Program-made: the position numbers and the translations under genes
In this document: one piece after another, positions 16,022 through 24,956 of the stretch
Layout: every line of letters starts with the position of its first letter
Position numbering within the stretch: the stretch's first letter is position 1
NCBI GenBank assembly: GCA_026874595.1
Contig: JAPPUL010000084.1
Location: 545,001-609,000 of the forward strand
Length of the DNA stretch: 64,000 bases
Reading direction: 5' to 3'
DNA from: Sipunculus nudus
Lineage: Eukaryota; Annelida; Sipuncula; Golfingiida; Sipunculidae
The notes under the pieces: model-generated
What the model saw: only the letters and a program-made list of their open reading frames with translations
The model's database searches: none
Told to the model about the DNA's origin: nothing

Positions 16022-17055
16022 GGTATATCGTTATTATTAGCTTCTTCTCGGGGGAAATCTAAAATCACTCCAAGAGATTTTAAACTAATATAAGCGTTTT
16101 GCCTAACCACTAATTCTTTGTCATTGTTGTACACGTGCTTAAGAAACGGAATAATACGCTCATCCTTAAACTCTCCTAAAGCCAAAGCAACATAAGCACG
16201 AACTGTCTCATTCTTATCAAACAATAAATCAACCAAATGATTTATAGCATCCGGATACTGAAGCTTAGAAAGCCCCCAAACTGCACTAATTCTAACCTGA
16301 TGATGTTTATCTTTCAAGGCAAATAGTAAAGGTTTTAAAGAACGCAAAGATCCTATAATTCCAATAGCCCTAACAGCCTGATTTCTAACATTAAAGTCAT
16401 CCTCAGAAACAAGCTTAAAAATATGTTTAATTGCTTTATGTGCCTTAAGTCTTGCAAGAGAGCGAGCACTATTAATAAGAACTTTACTATCTTCATCATC
16501 CAAAGCCTGTATTAAAAAATCAATAATAACCTTTCGGGCACCAGAGAAATAGTATTGTCCAAGAAAAAGAGCTGCAAGACGGCGTTTAAGAATATTACTA
16601 TCATAAATCAAGATGTATATATTGTTTCTAATTTGTCTATCTTCGATATTATTTATAATTTCCAAGTTATGCTTTTTGATGATATTAGAAGAAAGGTTTT
16701 GCTTTTCTTTCTCTTTTTGTTTTTCAAGTTTTTGTTTATAATCGTTTTTTTTGGGGTTAGCTTTTGAGCTACTTTTTGTTGAAGAACTAATATTTGAATT
16801 TGATTGCTTTTCTTTATTATTTTCTTTATTATTTTCTTTATTATTCTCTTTATTATTCTCTTTATTATTCCCTATCTTCTCATCTGTCTTTGGTTCACTT
16901 ATTTTGTTACTATCATAAGGATTACTTTTATCAAGTGCATTGTTTTTTTCTTGGGGTTTACTATTAATTTCTTCTACTGCATAACACAATGTAGTAGAAG
17001 GAATTAAATAATTTACAAAAGTAAATAAAGCTAAGCAATAAATCCGAGTAATCAT
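16018..17055 (-). CDS. Exported HEAT-repeat protein
   Basis: A 345-residue protein. An N-terminal signal peptide (about residues 1-26) is followed by a low-complexity Asn/Lys/Glu region containing five NNKE-type units, then a Lys-rich segment. From about residue 145 come five or more HEAT/PBS-lyase-type helical repeats (VLINSARSLARLKAH, NVRNQAVRAIGIIG, QVRISAVWGLSKLQ, TVRAYVALALGEFKD, VVRQNAYISLKSLG). Probably a periplasmic scaffold that binds a partner protein. There is no enzymatic motif and no specific function can be given. It is convergent with the Smr gene. Confidence 0.78.
   Translation of the reverse strand: MITRIYCLALFTFVNYLIPSTTLCYAVEEINSKPQEKNNALDKSNPYDSNKISEPKTDEKIGNNKENNKENNKENNKENNKEKQSNSNISSSTKSSSKANPKKNDYKQKLEKQKEKEKQNLSSNIIKKHNLEIINNIEDRQIRNNIYILIYDSNILKRRLAALFLGQYYFSGARKVIIDFLIQALDDEDSKVLINSARSLARLKAHKAIKHIFKLVSEDDFNVRNQAVRAIGIIGSLRSLKPLLFALKDKHHQVRISAVWGLSKLQYPDAINHLVDLLFDKNETVRAYVALALGEFKDERIIPFLKHVYNNDKELVVRQNAYISLKSLGVILDFPREEANNNDIP
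16812..16871 (-). repeat. 12-bp in-frame repeat inside the HEAT-repeat gene
   Basis: Five units of CTTTATTATTTT (plus strand), the later ones reading ATTATTCT or ATTATTCC. They encode the repeated NNKE residues. Unit gain or loss would keep the frame. Confidence 0.85.
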
Positions 17056-17095
17056 AATAAAATAAATCCTGATAAATCCTATACCAAAAAGCCAA

Positions 17096-17115
17096 GTCTA
17101 TATAAAAATATAGAC
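17096..17115. other. Perfect 20-nt palindromic hairpin between divergent genes
   Basis: GTCTATAT and ATATAGAC flank AAAA. It lies between the divergent HEAT-repeat and prfB genes, just upstream of the prfB promoter. It could be an operator or a chance hairpin. Confidence 0.4.
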
Positions 17116-17121
17116 ACTAGT

Positions 17122-17150
17122 TTGACAAAATAATAACCAAGGGTTAGATT
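17122..17150 (+). promoter_or_regulatory. Candidate prfB promoter
   Basis: TTGACA, a 17-bp spacer and TAGATT. The -35 is a perfect match and the -10 matches at four of six positions. It lies 67 bp before the prfB ATG. Confidence 0.55.
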
Positions 17151-17217
17151 TTTTTGTGGAAAAAGTTAAATCAATTGTTTAAAGGGTTTTAATAACAAAA
17201 TAATATAGGATAAATAA

Positions 17218-18331
17218 ATGCATAAAATTATAAAAGAGAGATTAAACGAACTAAAAGAAGGGCTTTTAAAGCGCTGGAGGTTACTTTGAATTAGACAAAG
17301 CAAAAGAAAAGATAAAAGAAATAGAGATTAAAATGTCCAAGCCTGGCTTTTGGGAAGCGAAGGAAGAGGCCAATAAATATACAAAAAATCTAAAACAGTT
17401 AAAGAATAAAACGAGCAGTTGGGAAAGGCTAAGGAATGAAATTGTAGAAGGTCTTGAGCTTCTGGAGATTACAGAAGAGGAAGATGATGAGAGTTTATGT
17501 GTTTTGGAGGGACTTTTAAAAGAGCTTGAAGAGAAGTATCAAGAGCTTGAATTTAAGGTTATGATGAACGAGGCAGAAGATATAAATAATGCCTTTTTAT
17601 CAATAAACGCAGGAGCAGGCGGGACTGAGGCATGTGATTGGGTAAATATGCTTCAAAGGATGTATATGAGATGGAGCGTATTAAGAGGCTATGAGGTTGA
17701 GATAGTAGATTATCTTGAGGGTGAAGAGGCGGGAACAAAAAACGTAACTTTATTAATAAAGGGGGAATACGCATATGGATATTTACGCAGCGAAATAGGA
17801 GTACATAGGCTAGTAAGGCTATCACCCTTTGATTCAAACAAAAGACGACATACATCTTTTGCCTCAGTATACACATTCCCCGAAATAGATAACAAAATAG
17901 ACGTAGAACTAAACATGAGCGAATTAAGGATAGACACCTACCGAGCTCAAGGAGCAGGAGGTCAGCACGTAAATACAACGGACTCAGCTGTAAGAATAAC
18001 TCATCTGCCAACGAATATTACAGTTCAATGTCAAAATGACAGATCACAGCATAAAAATAAAGAAAACGCACTTAAAGTCTTAAAAGGAAGACTATATAAT
18101 CATTATAAAGAAGAGCGAGAGATAGAAAGGGCAAAAGATGAAGGTACAAAATCCGAGATATCCTGGGGTTCACAAATAAGGTCATACATACTCCAACCAT
18201 ATATGTTAGTAAAGGATCACAGAACAAATTTTGAAGTTGGAGACGTAGATAGCGTATTGGAGGGACGCCTGCTTGATGAGTTTATAACAAGTTATTTAAA
18301 ACTGTTTACTAGAAAAGGGAATGGACAGTAA
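17218..18331 (+). CDS. prfB: Peptide chain release factor 2, with programmed +1 frameshift
   Basis: RF2 recognises UGA and UAA stop codons. Translation starts at ATG 17218 and reads 23 codons to CTT-TGA (17284-17289). The context TGGAGG-TTA-CTT-TGA has the Shine-Dalgarno-like GGAGG at the same spacing as the classic RF2 recoding site, so ribosomes shift +1 at CTT and continue from 17288 (ELDKAK...). The body shows the SPF specificity tripeptide (RLSPFDSNKRRHTSF) and the catalytic GGQ (GAGGQHVNTTDSAVRI). The total is about 370 residues, normal for RF2. The shift autoregulates RF2 by its own level. Annotated as one joined gene. Confidence 0.95.
17284..17289 (+). promoter_or_regulatory. RF2 programmed frameshift site (CTT TGA)
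   Basis: The slippery CTT is followed by in-frame TGA, with GGAGG three nucleotides upstream of the CTT. After the shift, GAA-TTA-GAC opens the main frame without interruption. Confidence 0.93.
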
Positions 18332-18776
18332 TAGTTATAAGTAATTATGAGAAATTATTTTTTTTCCTTGACAGGTTAAATGAATTTATCTAAATTGAAA
18401 GATATGATTTTTAGGCATGAAGATCAGAGATAAGTAAATGGTTGATATGGATTTGAAGATGGGTTTGTTTATGGTGGGGATTTAGTTATGGGATATTTGC
18501 TTAGTAGGTGCTAATTTACTTGCTGGCTAGTGTTTTTGTTAGATGGTTAGGAGTAGATGGTTCGGCTTAGGTGATCGTCTTAGATGGGTGATGGTCTTAG
18601 ATGATGGGAGATGCTTAAAAATCTTAGTGCATTTCTAAATAAATTGTGTGTGACATAGACTGGGAGGGGAAATGTCATGTACGATTTATTTATACTGCAC
18701 AAAAAGGGTAGCAGAGAATGAGTAAGAGAATGAGTATAAGTTGCGGGTGTAACTACGGGTGTAGCCAGAGGCAAAT
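18332..18776. other. 445-bp intergenic region, G/T-rich, no gene recognised
   Basis: A possible promoter (TTGACA at 18368, 17-bp spacer, TAAATT at 18391) lies just after prfB. The sequence from about 18430 to 18640 is strikingly G/T-rich on this strand, with imperfect repeats of CTTAGATGGGTGATGGT. No open frame longer than about 20 codons shows coding character, and no known RNA family was recognised. It may be a decayed gene or an untranslated RNA. Confidence 0.35.
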
Positions 18777-19274
18777 ATGCTTACACCGACTATTCTAGTA
18801 TTACTTACAATGTTTTGTATACTAGCAAATCCTATATACAGTAAAGAAAAGTGGGATAAACCTACCGAAAGAATAGGTTTTGAGAGTATAAATAGCTCCC
18901 AAAATTTAATTACTTTAAATACAAAAGATAAAGCAAGTAAAAAGCTCGTCATAAAAGATGGATTAAATGATAAATTAGATAAGAGCCTAAAACCAAAAGA
19001 AGAGCTACAATTGCCTAAGAAGGGTTCTCAGATTGGTCTGGCAGTGGGTAATGACGCAGCGAAGTTTTACAAGCGTGGATTTTTAAAAGATGTAGAGCCT
19101 GAGGACAATGTATTGGAAGAGATTTTTGAGGAGGGGCATATAAAGCTGTTTAGTATATTTGGGTTTAATGTATATATAAGATTTAATAAACGAGAGAGGG
19201 GAGAAGGGCGAGGGTATCGTTTTAGAGAAGCGGTTATGGAAGATCATACAAGGCGTAACAGATTAAGAGATTAA
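18777..19274 (+). CDS. Exported basic protein of unknown function
   Basis: A 165-residue protein that I do not recognise. The N-terminus MLTPTILVLLTMFCILANPIYS is a plausible Sec signal peptide. The rest is highly charged, with a central segment KLFSIFGFNVYIRFNKRERG and an Arg-rich tail. No lipobox and no catalytic motif. Located 75 nt before rpiB on the same strand. Coding character (signal peptide, composition like its neighbours) supports a real gene. Confidence 0.55.
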   Translation: MLTPTILVLLTMFCILANPIYSKEKWDKPTERIGFESINSSQNLITLNTKDKASKKLVIKDGLNDKLDKSLKPKEELQLPKKGSQIGLAVGNDAAKFYKRGFLKDVEPEDNVLEEIFEEGHIKLFSIFGFNVYIRFNKRERGEGRGYRFREAVMEDHTRRNRLRD

Positions 19275-19348
19275 CGGTTTGCTTAGGGTATGAATTTTTA
19301 GAGAACGCTATTAAGGGACAAATTTATAAGTTAGAAAAATTAAGAAAT

Positions 19349-19807
19349 ATGAAGATATCGCTTGGGTCAGATCATGCAGGATATAAGCTTAAAGGTAGTA
19401 TACTAGAGCATTTAAATAAGAGAGTATTAGATGGAAAGCTAATAGAATGCATAGATTACGGAACTAATGGGACAGAGGAGAGGGTAGACTATCCGGATTA
19501 TGTATCAAAGGCAGCGGAGGCGGTGATAAAAGGGGAAGTAGATATGAGTATAGTTATATGCGGTTCTGGGATTGGGGCTAGTATAGTAGCAAACAAGATA
19601 AATGGTATTCGTGCGGCACTTTGTACGACAGAAGAGCTTGCAATACTCTCTCGCGAACACAATAATGCAAATGTACTTGCATTGGGGCAGAGGATATTAG
19701 ATAAAGAACTAGCACTTAAGATAGTTGACAAATGGCTTATAACAAAATTTAAAGGAGGACGGCACAAAATAAGAATAGATAAGATAGATAAATTAGAAAA
19801 TAGATAA
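19349..19807 (+). CDS. rpiB: Ribose-5-phosphate isomerase B
   Basis: A 152-residue cytoplasmic isomerase interconverting ribose-5-phosphate and ribulose-5-phosphate (or a related aldose phosphate). It shows GSDHAGYKLK at the N-terminus, the active-site Cys in VICGSGIGASIVANKINGIRAALC, and SREHNNANVLALGQRI. All are RpiB/LacAB signatures; the single-domain length and context favour RpiB. A 16-bp duplication (AGATAAATTAGAAAAT) at the very end carries the stop codon. Confidence 0.93.
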   Translation: MKISLGSDHAGYKLKGSILEHLNKRVLDGKLIECIDYGTNGTEERVDYPDYVSKAAEAVIKGEVDMSIVICGSGIGASIVANKINGIRAALCTTEELAILSREHNNANVLALGQRILDKELALKIVDKWLITKFKGGRHKIRIDKIDKLENR

Positions 19808-19891
19808 ATTAGAAAATAGATATAAAAAAGAAAATAAACAAGAACCACAAAAAAACATCAAAAAGACAATAAATCACTAATTAAATTAAAG

Positions 19892-20770
19892 ATGATAACT
19901 TCTAAAACGGCGTTATATGGTATACTGGGCAATCCTGTTGGGCACTCACTATCTCCACAAATGCACAATATAGGATTTCGATATCACAATCTAAATGCAG
20001 TGTATGTAGCCTTTGAGGTCAAGTTAGAAGACCTTGAATTTAGTCTAAATGGCTGTAGGGGGCTTGGGATTAAGGGACTTAGTGTAACTATTCCGTACAA
20101 GGAAAAGGTAATAAAATATTTAGATACTCTAGATGAGCATGCAAAGAAGATAGGAGCAGTTAATACAATCTTAAACGAAGCTGGGAAATTGACAGGTTAT
20201 AATACAGATGGTCTTGGAGCTTATGAGGCTATAGTTTCACGAGAAGACATAAGCGGCAAGTCTATTTTCATAATAGGGAATGGGGGAACAGCAAAAGCGA
20301 TTGTGCATGCATTAGTTAGTAAGGTTATGGGAATAGACATAATGGTATGCGGGCGTAGTCGTAAAAAGCTTGAAGTTTTTATAAAGGATGTAAAAAAGAG
20401 TTATCCAGAAGCAAGACTTAGTTTTTGCACATACGAAGATGAGGGAGTTGATATTTTAGTTACAAGGAGCAAAGTGATAATAAACACAACACCGATAGGG
20501 ATGGCTGGTTATGATGCTGGTTATGATATAAAAGAGAATATTCCGCTACCGCTTGAGCAGGTACTAACTAAAGAGCATATATTATTTGACGTAGTATATA
20601 AACCGCTGGAGACCAATTTTTTAAGAATTGGCAAAGCAAAGGGAGCAGTTATAATAAACGGTCTTGAACTTCTTCTAAATCAAGGGATATTACAATTTGA
20701 GTTATGGACGGGGCTTAAGGCTCCCAAAGAAAAGATGTACAAAGCACTATATGAGAATATCAGTATATGA
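19892..20770 (+). CDS. aroE: Shikimate dehydrogenase AroE
   Basis: A 292-residue NADP-dependent reductase of the aromatic amino-acid pathway. It shows the substrate loop NPVGHSLSPQMHNIGF, the catalytic lysine in TIPYKEKVIKYLD, the YNTDGLGA segment, the nucleotide-binding IIGNGGTAKAIVHAL and INTTPIGM. It ends in TGA, showing that TGA is a stop in this organism. Two tRNA genes follow on the opposite strand. Confidence 0.95.
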   Translation: MITSKTALYGILGNPVGHSLSPQMHNIGFRYHNLNAVYVAFEVKLEDLEFSLNGCRGLGIKGLSVTIPYKEKVIKYLDTLDEHAKKIGAVNTILNEAGKLTGYNTDGLGAYEAIVSREDISGKSIFIIGNGGTAKAIVHALVSKVMGIDIMVCGRSRKKLEVFIKDVKKSYPEARLSFCTYEDEGVDILVTRSKVIINTTPIGMAGYDAGYDIKENIPLPLEQVLTKEHILFDVVYKPLETNFLRIGKAKGAVIINGLELLLNQGILQFELWTGLKAPKEKMYKALYENISI

Positions 20771-20826
20771 GAATATAGAAAAATAGTTATTCTTAGTGTT
20801 TAAGTTAAGGCGTTAAGTTAAGGAAG

Positions 20827-20900
20827 TAGCGGTGCAGGGATTCGAACCCCGGACACGTGGATTATGATTCCACTGCTCTAACCAACTGAGCTACACCGCC
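20827..20900 (-). tRNA. tRNA-Met (CAU), probably elongator
   Basis: A 74-nt cloverleaf: acceptor GGCGGTG pairs with CACCGC plus a G-U end pair; D arm GCTCAGTTGGTTAGAGC; anticodon stem GTGGA/TCCAC with loop ATCATAA (anticodon CAT); T arm with TTCGAAT. Discriminator A; CCA is not encoded. A CAT anticodon can also belong to tRNA-Ile2 modified by TilS. The overall sequence resembles elongator Met more closely. Confidence 0.85.
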
Positions 20901-21007
20901 AAAAATGAAAGATGATATAATTACCTAAAAAAAACAAAATCTAAATAACATACTAAAGATAGTATAACTAAATCATTTGGATAAGAGAAAAACTGTTGTA
21001 TTTAAAT

Positions 21008-21081
21008 TAGCGGGGGTAGGACTTGAACCTACGATCTTCGGGTTATGAGCCCGACGAGATAGCCATCTTCTCCACCCCGCA
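21008..21081 (-). tRNA. Initiator tRNA-fMet (CAU)
   Basis: 74 nt with loop CTCATAA flanked by three G-C pairs (GGG/CCC) in the anticodon stem, an initiator hallmark. Position 1 is T and position 72 is T, leaving the first acceptor pair unpaired as initiators require. Bacterial initiators more often have C1-A72. CCA is not encoded. Confidence 0.93.
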
Positions 21082-21232
21082 ACGATATGTGTATAGATAA
21101 TGATAGTACATTTACAATATATGTCAAGGGTAGTAGTATCTAAAAAGAGAACAACGCCAAATATACTATAAAACAACACCGCCTCTATAAAAAGTTTAAA
21201 CCAATAATCTAAACTAGTTATAAAAAAAATGC

Positions 21233-21697
21233 TTAAGCCAAAACTCCAAAACAAATCGCCGCAATACTAAGAGCAAACATAACATAATGTAATATTCGTA
21301 TGCGTTTAAAAGCTGCATCAATAAGAGCACTACCCTCTGATTTTTCTAACTTATCTATATCTCTCTTTATAATAGGACGTACAACAAATATTACTAAAAT
21401 CCATAAAAGCCATATCAAAAACATAAGTAAAACATAAATTCCCCTCCCTTCAAAAAGAGCTGAAAAAGAAGTTTTATAAGCTAAGTGCATAAGGTAAAGT
21501 CCACTAAGTCCTACTATTATACTATATACCTTTGCATATGGAGTAAAGCCTTTTTCTATATCTCTAAAAGATGATAGCTTATCTAAAGGATTAGTAAGCT
21601 TATTAAGAGAAGGTAGCAAAATCAAACTTACATAAGCACCCCCTCCAGCCCAAAAAACTACACTAAGTACATGAATAATTAGAACAATTTCAAACAT
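21233..21697 (-). CDS. Four-helix inner-membrane protein, CopD-like
   Basis: A 154-residue protein with four predicted membrane segments: IVLIIHVLSVVFWAGGGAYV, YSIIVGLSGLYLMHLA, YVLLMFLIWLLWILVIFVV and LHYVMFALSIAAICFGVLA. The opening His-Val-Leu-x(3)-Phe-Trp-x-Gly-Gly and the helix layout resemble the CopD/DUF2269 membrane family, some of which are linked to copper or haem. This is a weak family-level call and no substrate can be assigned. It stands alone upstream of the initiator tRNA. Confidence 0.6.
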   Translation of the reverse strand: MFEIVLIIHVLSVVFWAGGGAYVSLILLPSLNKLTNPLDKLSSFRDIEKGFTPYAKVYSIIVGLSGLYLMHLAYKTSFSALFEGRGIYVLLMFLIWLLWILVIFVVRPIIKRDIDKLEKSEGSALIDAAFKRIRILHYVMFALSIAAICFGVLA

Positions 21698-21790
21698 AAT
21701 TTTATTCTCCTACCGTTTCTTAATATAATAATCTTATTAAATTAATTAGTTATTATAAAATACATAAAAAAAAACTTAAGGACTAACTAT

Positions 21791-22897
21791 ATGGGATTTT
21801 CATGCGGCATCATAGGACTTCCGAATGTCGGTAAGTCAACATTATTTAACGCATTAACTAAAAAGGGTGCCGAAAGTTCAAATTATCCATTCTGCACTAT
21901 AGACCCCAATATTGGAGTTGTGCCTCTGCCTGACACTCGTATGCAAGAGATACTTAAGCATGTTATTACTAAAAAAGTCGTTCCTACTTTTATGCATTTT
22001 ACTGATATTGCAGGACTTATTAAAGGCGCAAGTCAGGGGCAGGGGCTTGGTAATAAGTTTTTAGCTCATATACGGGAGGTTTTGGCTATTGCTCATGTTG
22101 TTCGGATCTTTTCGGATAAGGATATTGCTCATATCGGAGAGCTTGACCCTATTGGTGATTTTGATATTGTTATGACAGAATTAAAGCTTAAGGATATGGA
22201 GAGTATAGAAAAGCGTTTATCTCGTCTTGAAAAGGAGATTAAATCAGGGAGTAAGGAAACAAAGGAAGAACATAGATTTTTAAAAGAAGTACAGACGCAC
22301 TTAAATAGTGATAAACTACTGTCTTCCATAAAGATGGGTAATGAAGAGCATGCTTTACTTAAAGACCTTAGTCTTTTGACATTAAAACCGCAAATAATCG
22401 TTGCAAATGTTAGTGAGACCCAGCTTAAGGCTCTTGACGATGACAAGTATTATACTAAATTAAAACGTTATGCAAAGGAAGAGCATAATATAAAAGTTAT
22501 TCCTTTATGTGCACAGATTGAGAAAGAACTTGCGAATGACCTTACTGAGGATGAGTATAGCCAGTATTTAGAAACTTTTGGACTTAAGGAGTCTTCTTTG
22601 ACTAAGCTTATAACAGAGGGGCATGAGCTGCTTGACCTAATTACATTTTATACAATTGGAGACAAGGAATGCCGTGGATGGGACATAAAAAGAGGTTCTA
22701 ATGCGCTTTATGCAGCTTCCAAAATACATACAGATATAGAAAAAGGGTTTATACGTGCACAGATAATATCATATAAAGATTTCGTAGAAAATGAATGTTC
22801 ATATTCAAGATGTAAAGATAAGGGTAAAATGCGTCTTGAAGGTAAGGATTACATTATGGAAGACGGAGACATTGTACATTTTAGGTTTAATGTTTAA
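21791..22897 (+). CDS. ychF: Ribosome-associated ATPase YchF
   Basis: A 368-residue Obg-family P-loop protein that prefers ATP. It shows G1 GLPNVGKSTLFNALT, NYPFCTIDPN, DIAGLIKGASQGQGLGNKFL, and NVSE in place of the GTP-specifying NKxD, which is the YchF/OLA1 signature. A C-terminal TGS-like domain ends in DGDIVHFRFNV. Length is normal for the family. The start has a weak purine-rich ribosome site (ACTTAAGGAC). Confidence 0.96.
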   Translation: MGFSCGIIGLPNVGKSTLFNALTKKGAESSNYPFCTIDPNIGVVPLPDTRMQEILKHVITKKVVPTFMHFTDIAGLIKGASQGQGLGNKFLAHIREVLAIAHVVRIFSDKDIAHIGELDPIGDFDIVMTELKLKDMESIEKRLSRLEKEIKSGSKETKEEHRFLKEVQTHLNSDKLLSSIKMGNEEHALLKDLSLLTLKPQIIVANVSETQLKALDDDKYYTKLKRYAKEEHNIKVIPLCAQIEKELANDLTEDEYSQYLETFGLKESSLTKLITEGHELLDLITFYTIGDKECRGWDIKRGSNALYAASKIHTDIEKGFIRAQIISYKDFVENECSYSRCKDKGKMRLEGKDYIMEDGDIVHFRFNV

Positions 22898-22975
22898 TAT
22901 TTATAGGTTTAAACGATATACAACAAAAGATAATAAGTAAAGCTTATCTGAGCTGGACAGCCTTTAGTAATTAAT

Positions 22976-23004
22976 TTGACTTATAATATTTTTTGTGTTA
23001 TAAT
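22976..23004 (+). promoter_or_regulatory. Near-consensus sigma-70 promoter
   Basis: TTGACT, an exact 17-bp spacer and TATAAT. It lies about 60 bp before the lipoprotein gene at 23067 and is the best promoter match noticed in the window. Confidence 0.75.
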
Positions 23005-23066
23005 TGTTCATTAGACATTAGACATTTTCCTATTGTCAATTTTTTTTTATTGGAGAAATTTAAAAA

Positions 23067-23849
23067 ATGAAACACTCTATCACAATGATACCTTTAGTGC
23101 TTATTGCACTTTTTGCTCTTACACTTAGCTCATGCAAAAGTGATGGGACAAGCACGGACCAACAGAACAAGAATAATCCGAGCAAAACAACGAACCAACC
23201 GACAGATGATAAAAGCGTCAGCTATACCGCGTCTGATAACTCTATATTTCAAAACTTCCAAGCAGTTGACGAGGTAAAAGTCGGCAATAGAATAACTCTT
23301 GTGAAGGGCCAGATTAAGAATGACTACGTTACTGGTACTGGTAACAAGATCCCTGGAGCCGATTTCGACGAGAGTTTTCGCAACAAAATCGCAGGGAACC
23401 GCGTACACATTATGGCTTATTTAGCTCATACTGGAGCAGGAACTCAGAAAAACGGCTCAATAAGCCCGCCTAATATAACAGAAGCACAGGTAGCAGCAAC
23501 ACTACCCAGAGATAAGGATAAACTTGCATTTCTACTCTTAAACATAGAGAAAAGTAAATTAGACGCGGCCATACCACAAACAGAAAATAAGAACTCACTA
23601 AATAAAGCTAACTTTAACTCTAACCAAGATGAGGTAAAATACAAAACATGGAATTTAGTAAAGCCATCACCGGATGGCTTTAATGTTTACGTTTTTCAAG
23701 TATATGCAACCAACGGTACAGTTGTTCTTTCTGAAGGTATAGATAGCGCTACACCTTCAGCTATTGCCGGCATTATGGCAGCTATCGACATTACGCCCCG
23801 ATCACCATTACATCGTGAAGTACACTTTACCTATGAGCCTCCTAAGTAG
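23067..23849 (+). CDS. Lipoprotein of unknown function
   Basis: A 260-residue protein. Its signal peptide ends with lipobox L-S-S-C at residue 23, followed by a Thr/Asn/Lys-rich linker that opens KSDGTSTDQQ, similar to the opening of kelch copy 9 (ESDGTRDTN). The remainder is not recognised. The near-consensus promoter upstream and a strong terminator downstream make it a single-gene transcription unit, perhaps strongly expressed. It uses more C-ending codons and is visibly richer in G+C than neighbouring genes, consistent with high expression or transfer. Confidence 0.75.
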   Translation: MKHSITMIPLVLIALFALTLSSCKSDGTSTDQQNKNNPSKTTNQPTDDKSVSYTASDNSIFQNFQAVDEVKVGNRITLVKGQIKNDYVTGTGNKIPGADFDESFRNKIAGNRVHIMAYLAHTGAGTQKNGSISPPNITEAQVAATLPRDKDKLAFLLLNIEKSKLDAAIPQTENKNSLNKANFNSNQDEVKYKTWNLVKPSPDGFNVYVFQVYATNGTVVLSEGIDSATPSAIAGIMAAIDITPRSPLHREVHFTYEPPK

Positions 23850-23868
23850 GCTGCAGCTTATACATTTT

Positions 23869-23897
23869 AAGCCTTAGATAAATTCTAAGGCTTTTTT
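23869..23897 (+). terminator. Rho-independent terminator
   Basis: AAGCCTTAGA and TCTAAGGCTT form a perfect 10-bp stem around a 5-nt loop, followed by TTTT. This is the strongest canonical terminator seen here. Confidence 0.88.
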
Positions 23898-23998
23898 ACC
23901 TTTCTTGGTTTTAGCTTAGGTTTTACCTTTCTTGAGGTTTATATTTTAAGTAATTATTTATATCTTTTAATAACTGGGTTATCTTTAAACTTAAGTTA

Positions 23999-24916
23999 AT
24001 GATTGATTTAAATACTAATATCGGAAGTCTAATAATTAAAAATCCCGTTATCGCTGCATCTGGCACTTGTGGATACGGAGTTGAACTTATTGACATTTTG
24101 GATATTAATAAACTAGGGGCGATCTCGGTCAAAGGTCTACACCTAAACCCTCAGAAAGGTAATTCTCCTACTAGGATATTTGAAACCCCTTGTGGAATGC
24201 TTAATGCCATTGGTTTGCAGGGTATTGGGATAAATGCTTTTAAAAAGGACAAAATGCCCATCCTTAGAAACTTTGATACTCATATAATACTTAACTTTTG
24301 GGGGAAAACTCAAAAGGAATATGAGGATGCTCTTTATTTACTTAATGATTTTGAGGAGGGAGATATTTCGGCTCTTGAACTTAATGTCTCTTGTCCGAAT
24401 ATTAAAGAAGGAGGCATTACATTTGGAACTGACCCAAAAGCCCTTGGCAAACTCGTTAATTCTCTTGCCAAAAAAACGTCATTGCCTCTTATCGTAAAAC
24501 TCTCTCCTAATGTAACTTCTATTGCGACAATGGCTAAAATAGCTCAAGACAATGGTGCAGATGCTATTTCGTTAATTAATACCTATCCTGCTATGGCAAT
24601 AGATATTAAAAAAAGAAAACCTATCCTTTCTAATGTAACCGGAGGACTATCAGGTCCTGCCATTAAACCTATTGCCCTTAAAATGCTTTGGGATGCTTAT
24701 TGTGCTGTTGATATCCCTCTTATTGGCATCGGTGGGATTATGTGTGCTAATGATGCTCTTGAATTTATTATAGCTGGGGCTTCCGCTGTTCAAATCGGTA
24801 CTGCTAACTTCGTTGACCCTTTTGCTACCTTAAATATTTTAAATGGTATTTATGATTATTGTAAAGATAACAGTATATCCGATATAAAATCTTTGATAGG
24901 AAGCTTAGAAGTTTAA
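23999..24916 (+). CDS. pyrD: Dihydroorotate dehydrogenase, class 1B catalytic subunit
   Basis: A 305-residue FMN enzyme of pyrimidine synthesis. It shows NPVIAASGTCGYG, the substrate loop LNAIGLQGIG, the active-site Cys in LELNVSCPNIKEGG (class 1 enzymes use Cys), VTGGLSGPAIKPIAL, and GIGGIMCANDALEFIIAGASAVQIGT. The sequence style is that of class 1B, which normally pairs with an electron-transfer subunit PyrK; pyrK is not in this window. pyrE lies 20 kb away, so the pyrimidine genes are scattered. Confidence 0.93.
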   Translation: MIDLNTNIGSLIIKNPVIAASGTCGYGVELIDILDINKLGAISVKGLHLNPQKGNSPTRIFETPCGMLNAIGLQGIGINAFKKDKMPILRNFDTHIILNFWGKTQKEYEDALYLLNDFEEGDISALELNVSCPNIKEGGITFGTDPKALGKLVNSLAKKTSLPLIVKLSPNVTSIATMAKIAQDNGADAISLINTYPAMAIDIKKRKPILSNVTGGLSGPAIKPIALKMLWDAYCAVDIPLIGIGGIMCANDALEFIIAGASAVQIGTANFVDPFATLNILNGIYDYCKDNSISDIKSLIGSLEV

Positions 24917-24920
24917 AAGC

Positions 24921-24953
24921 AGGAACAAAAGAGGAACAAAAGAGGAACAAAAC
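24921..24953 (+). repeat. 11-bp repeat containing tandem Shine-Dalgarno-like AGGA
   Basis: Three copies of AGGAACAAAAG, the last diverging at its end. Each carries AGGA; the third lies about 10 nt before the ATG at 24957. Copy number sets how many ribosome-site-like motifs precede the gene. Confidence 0.8.
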
Positions 24954-24956
24954 ATT

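Noticed and set aside
20973-21254. 93-residue ORF on the minus strand
   Set aside because: It covers the initiator tRNA and the end of the membrane-protein gene. Translating a tRNA gene is not credible.
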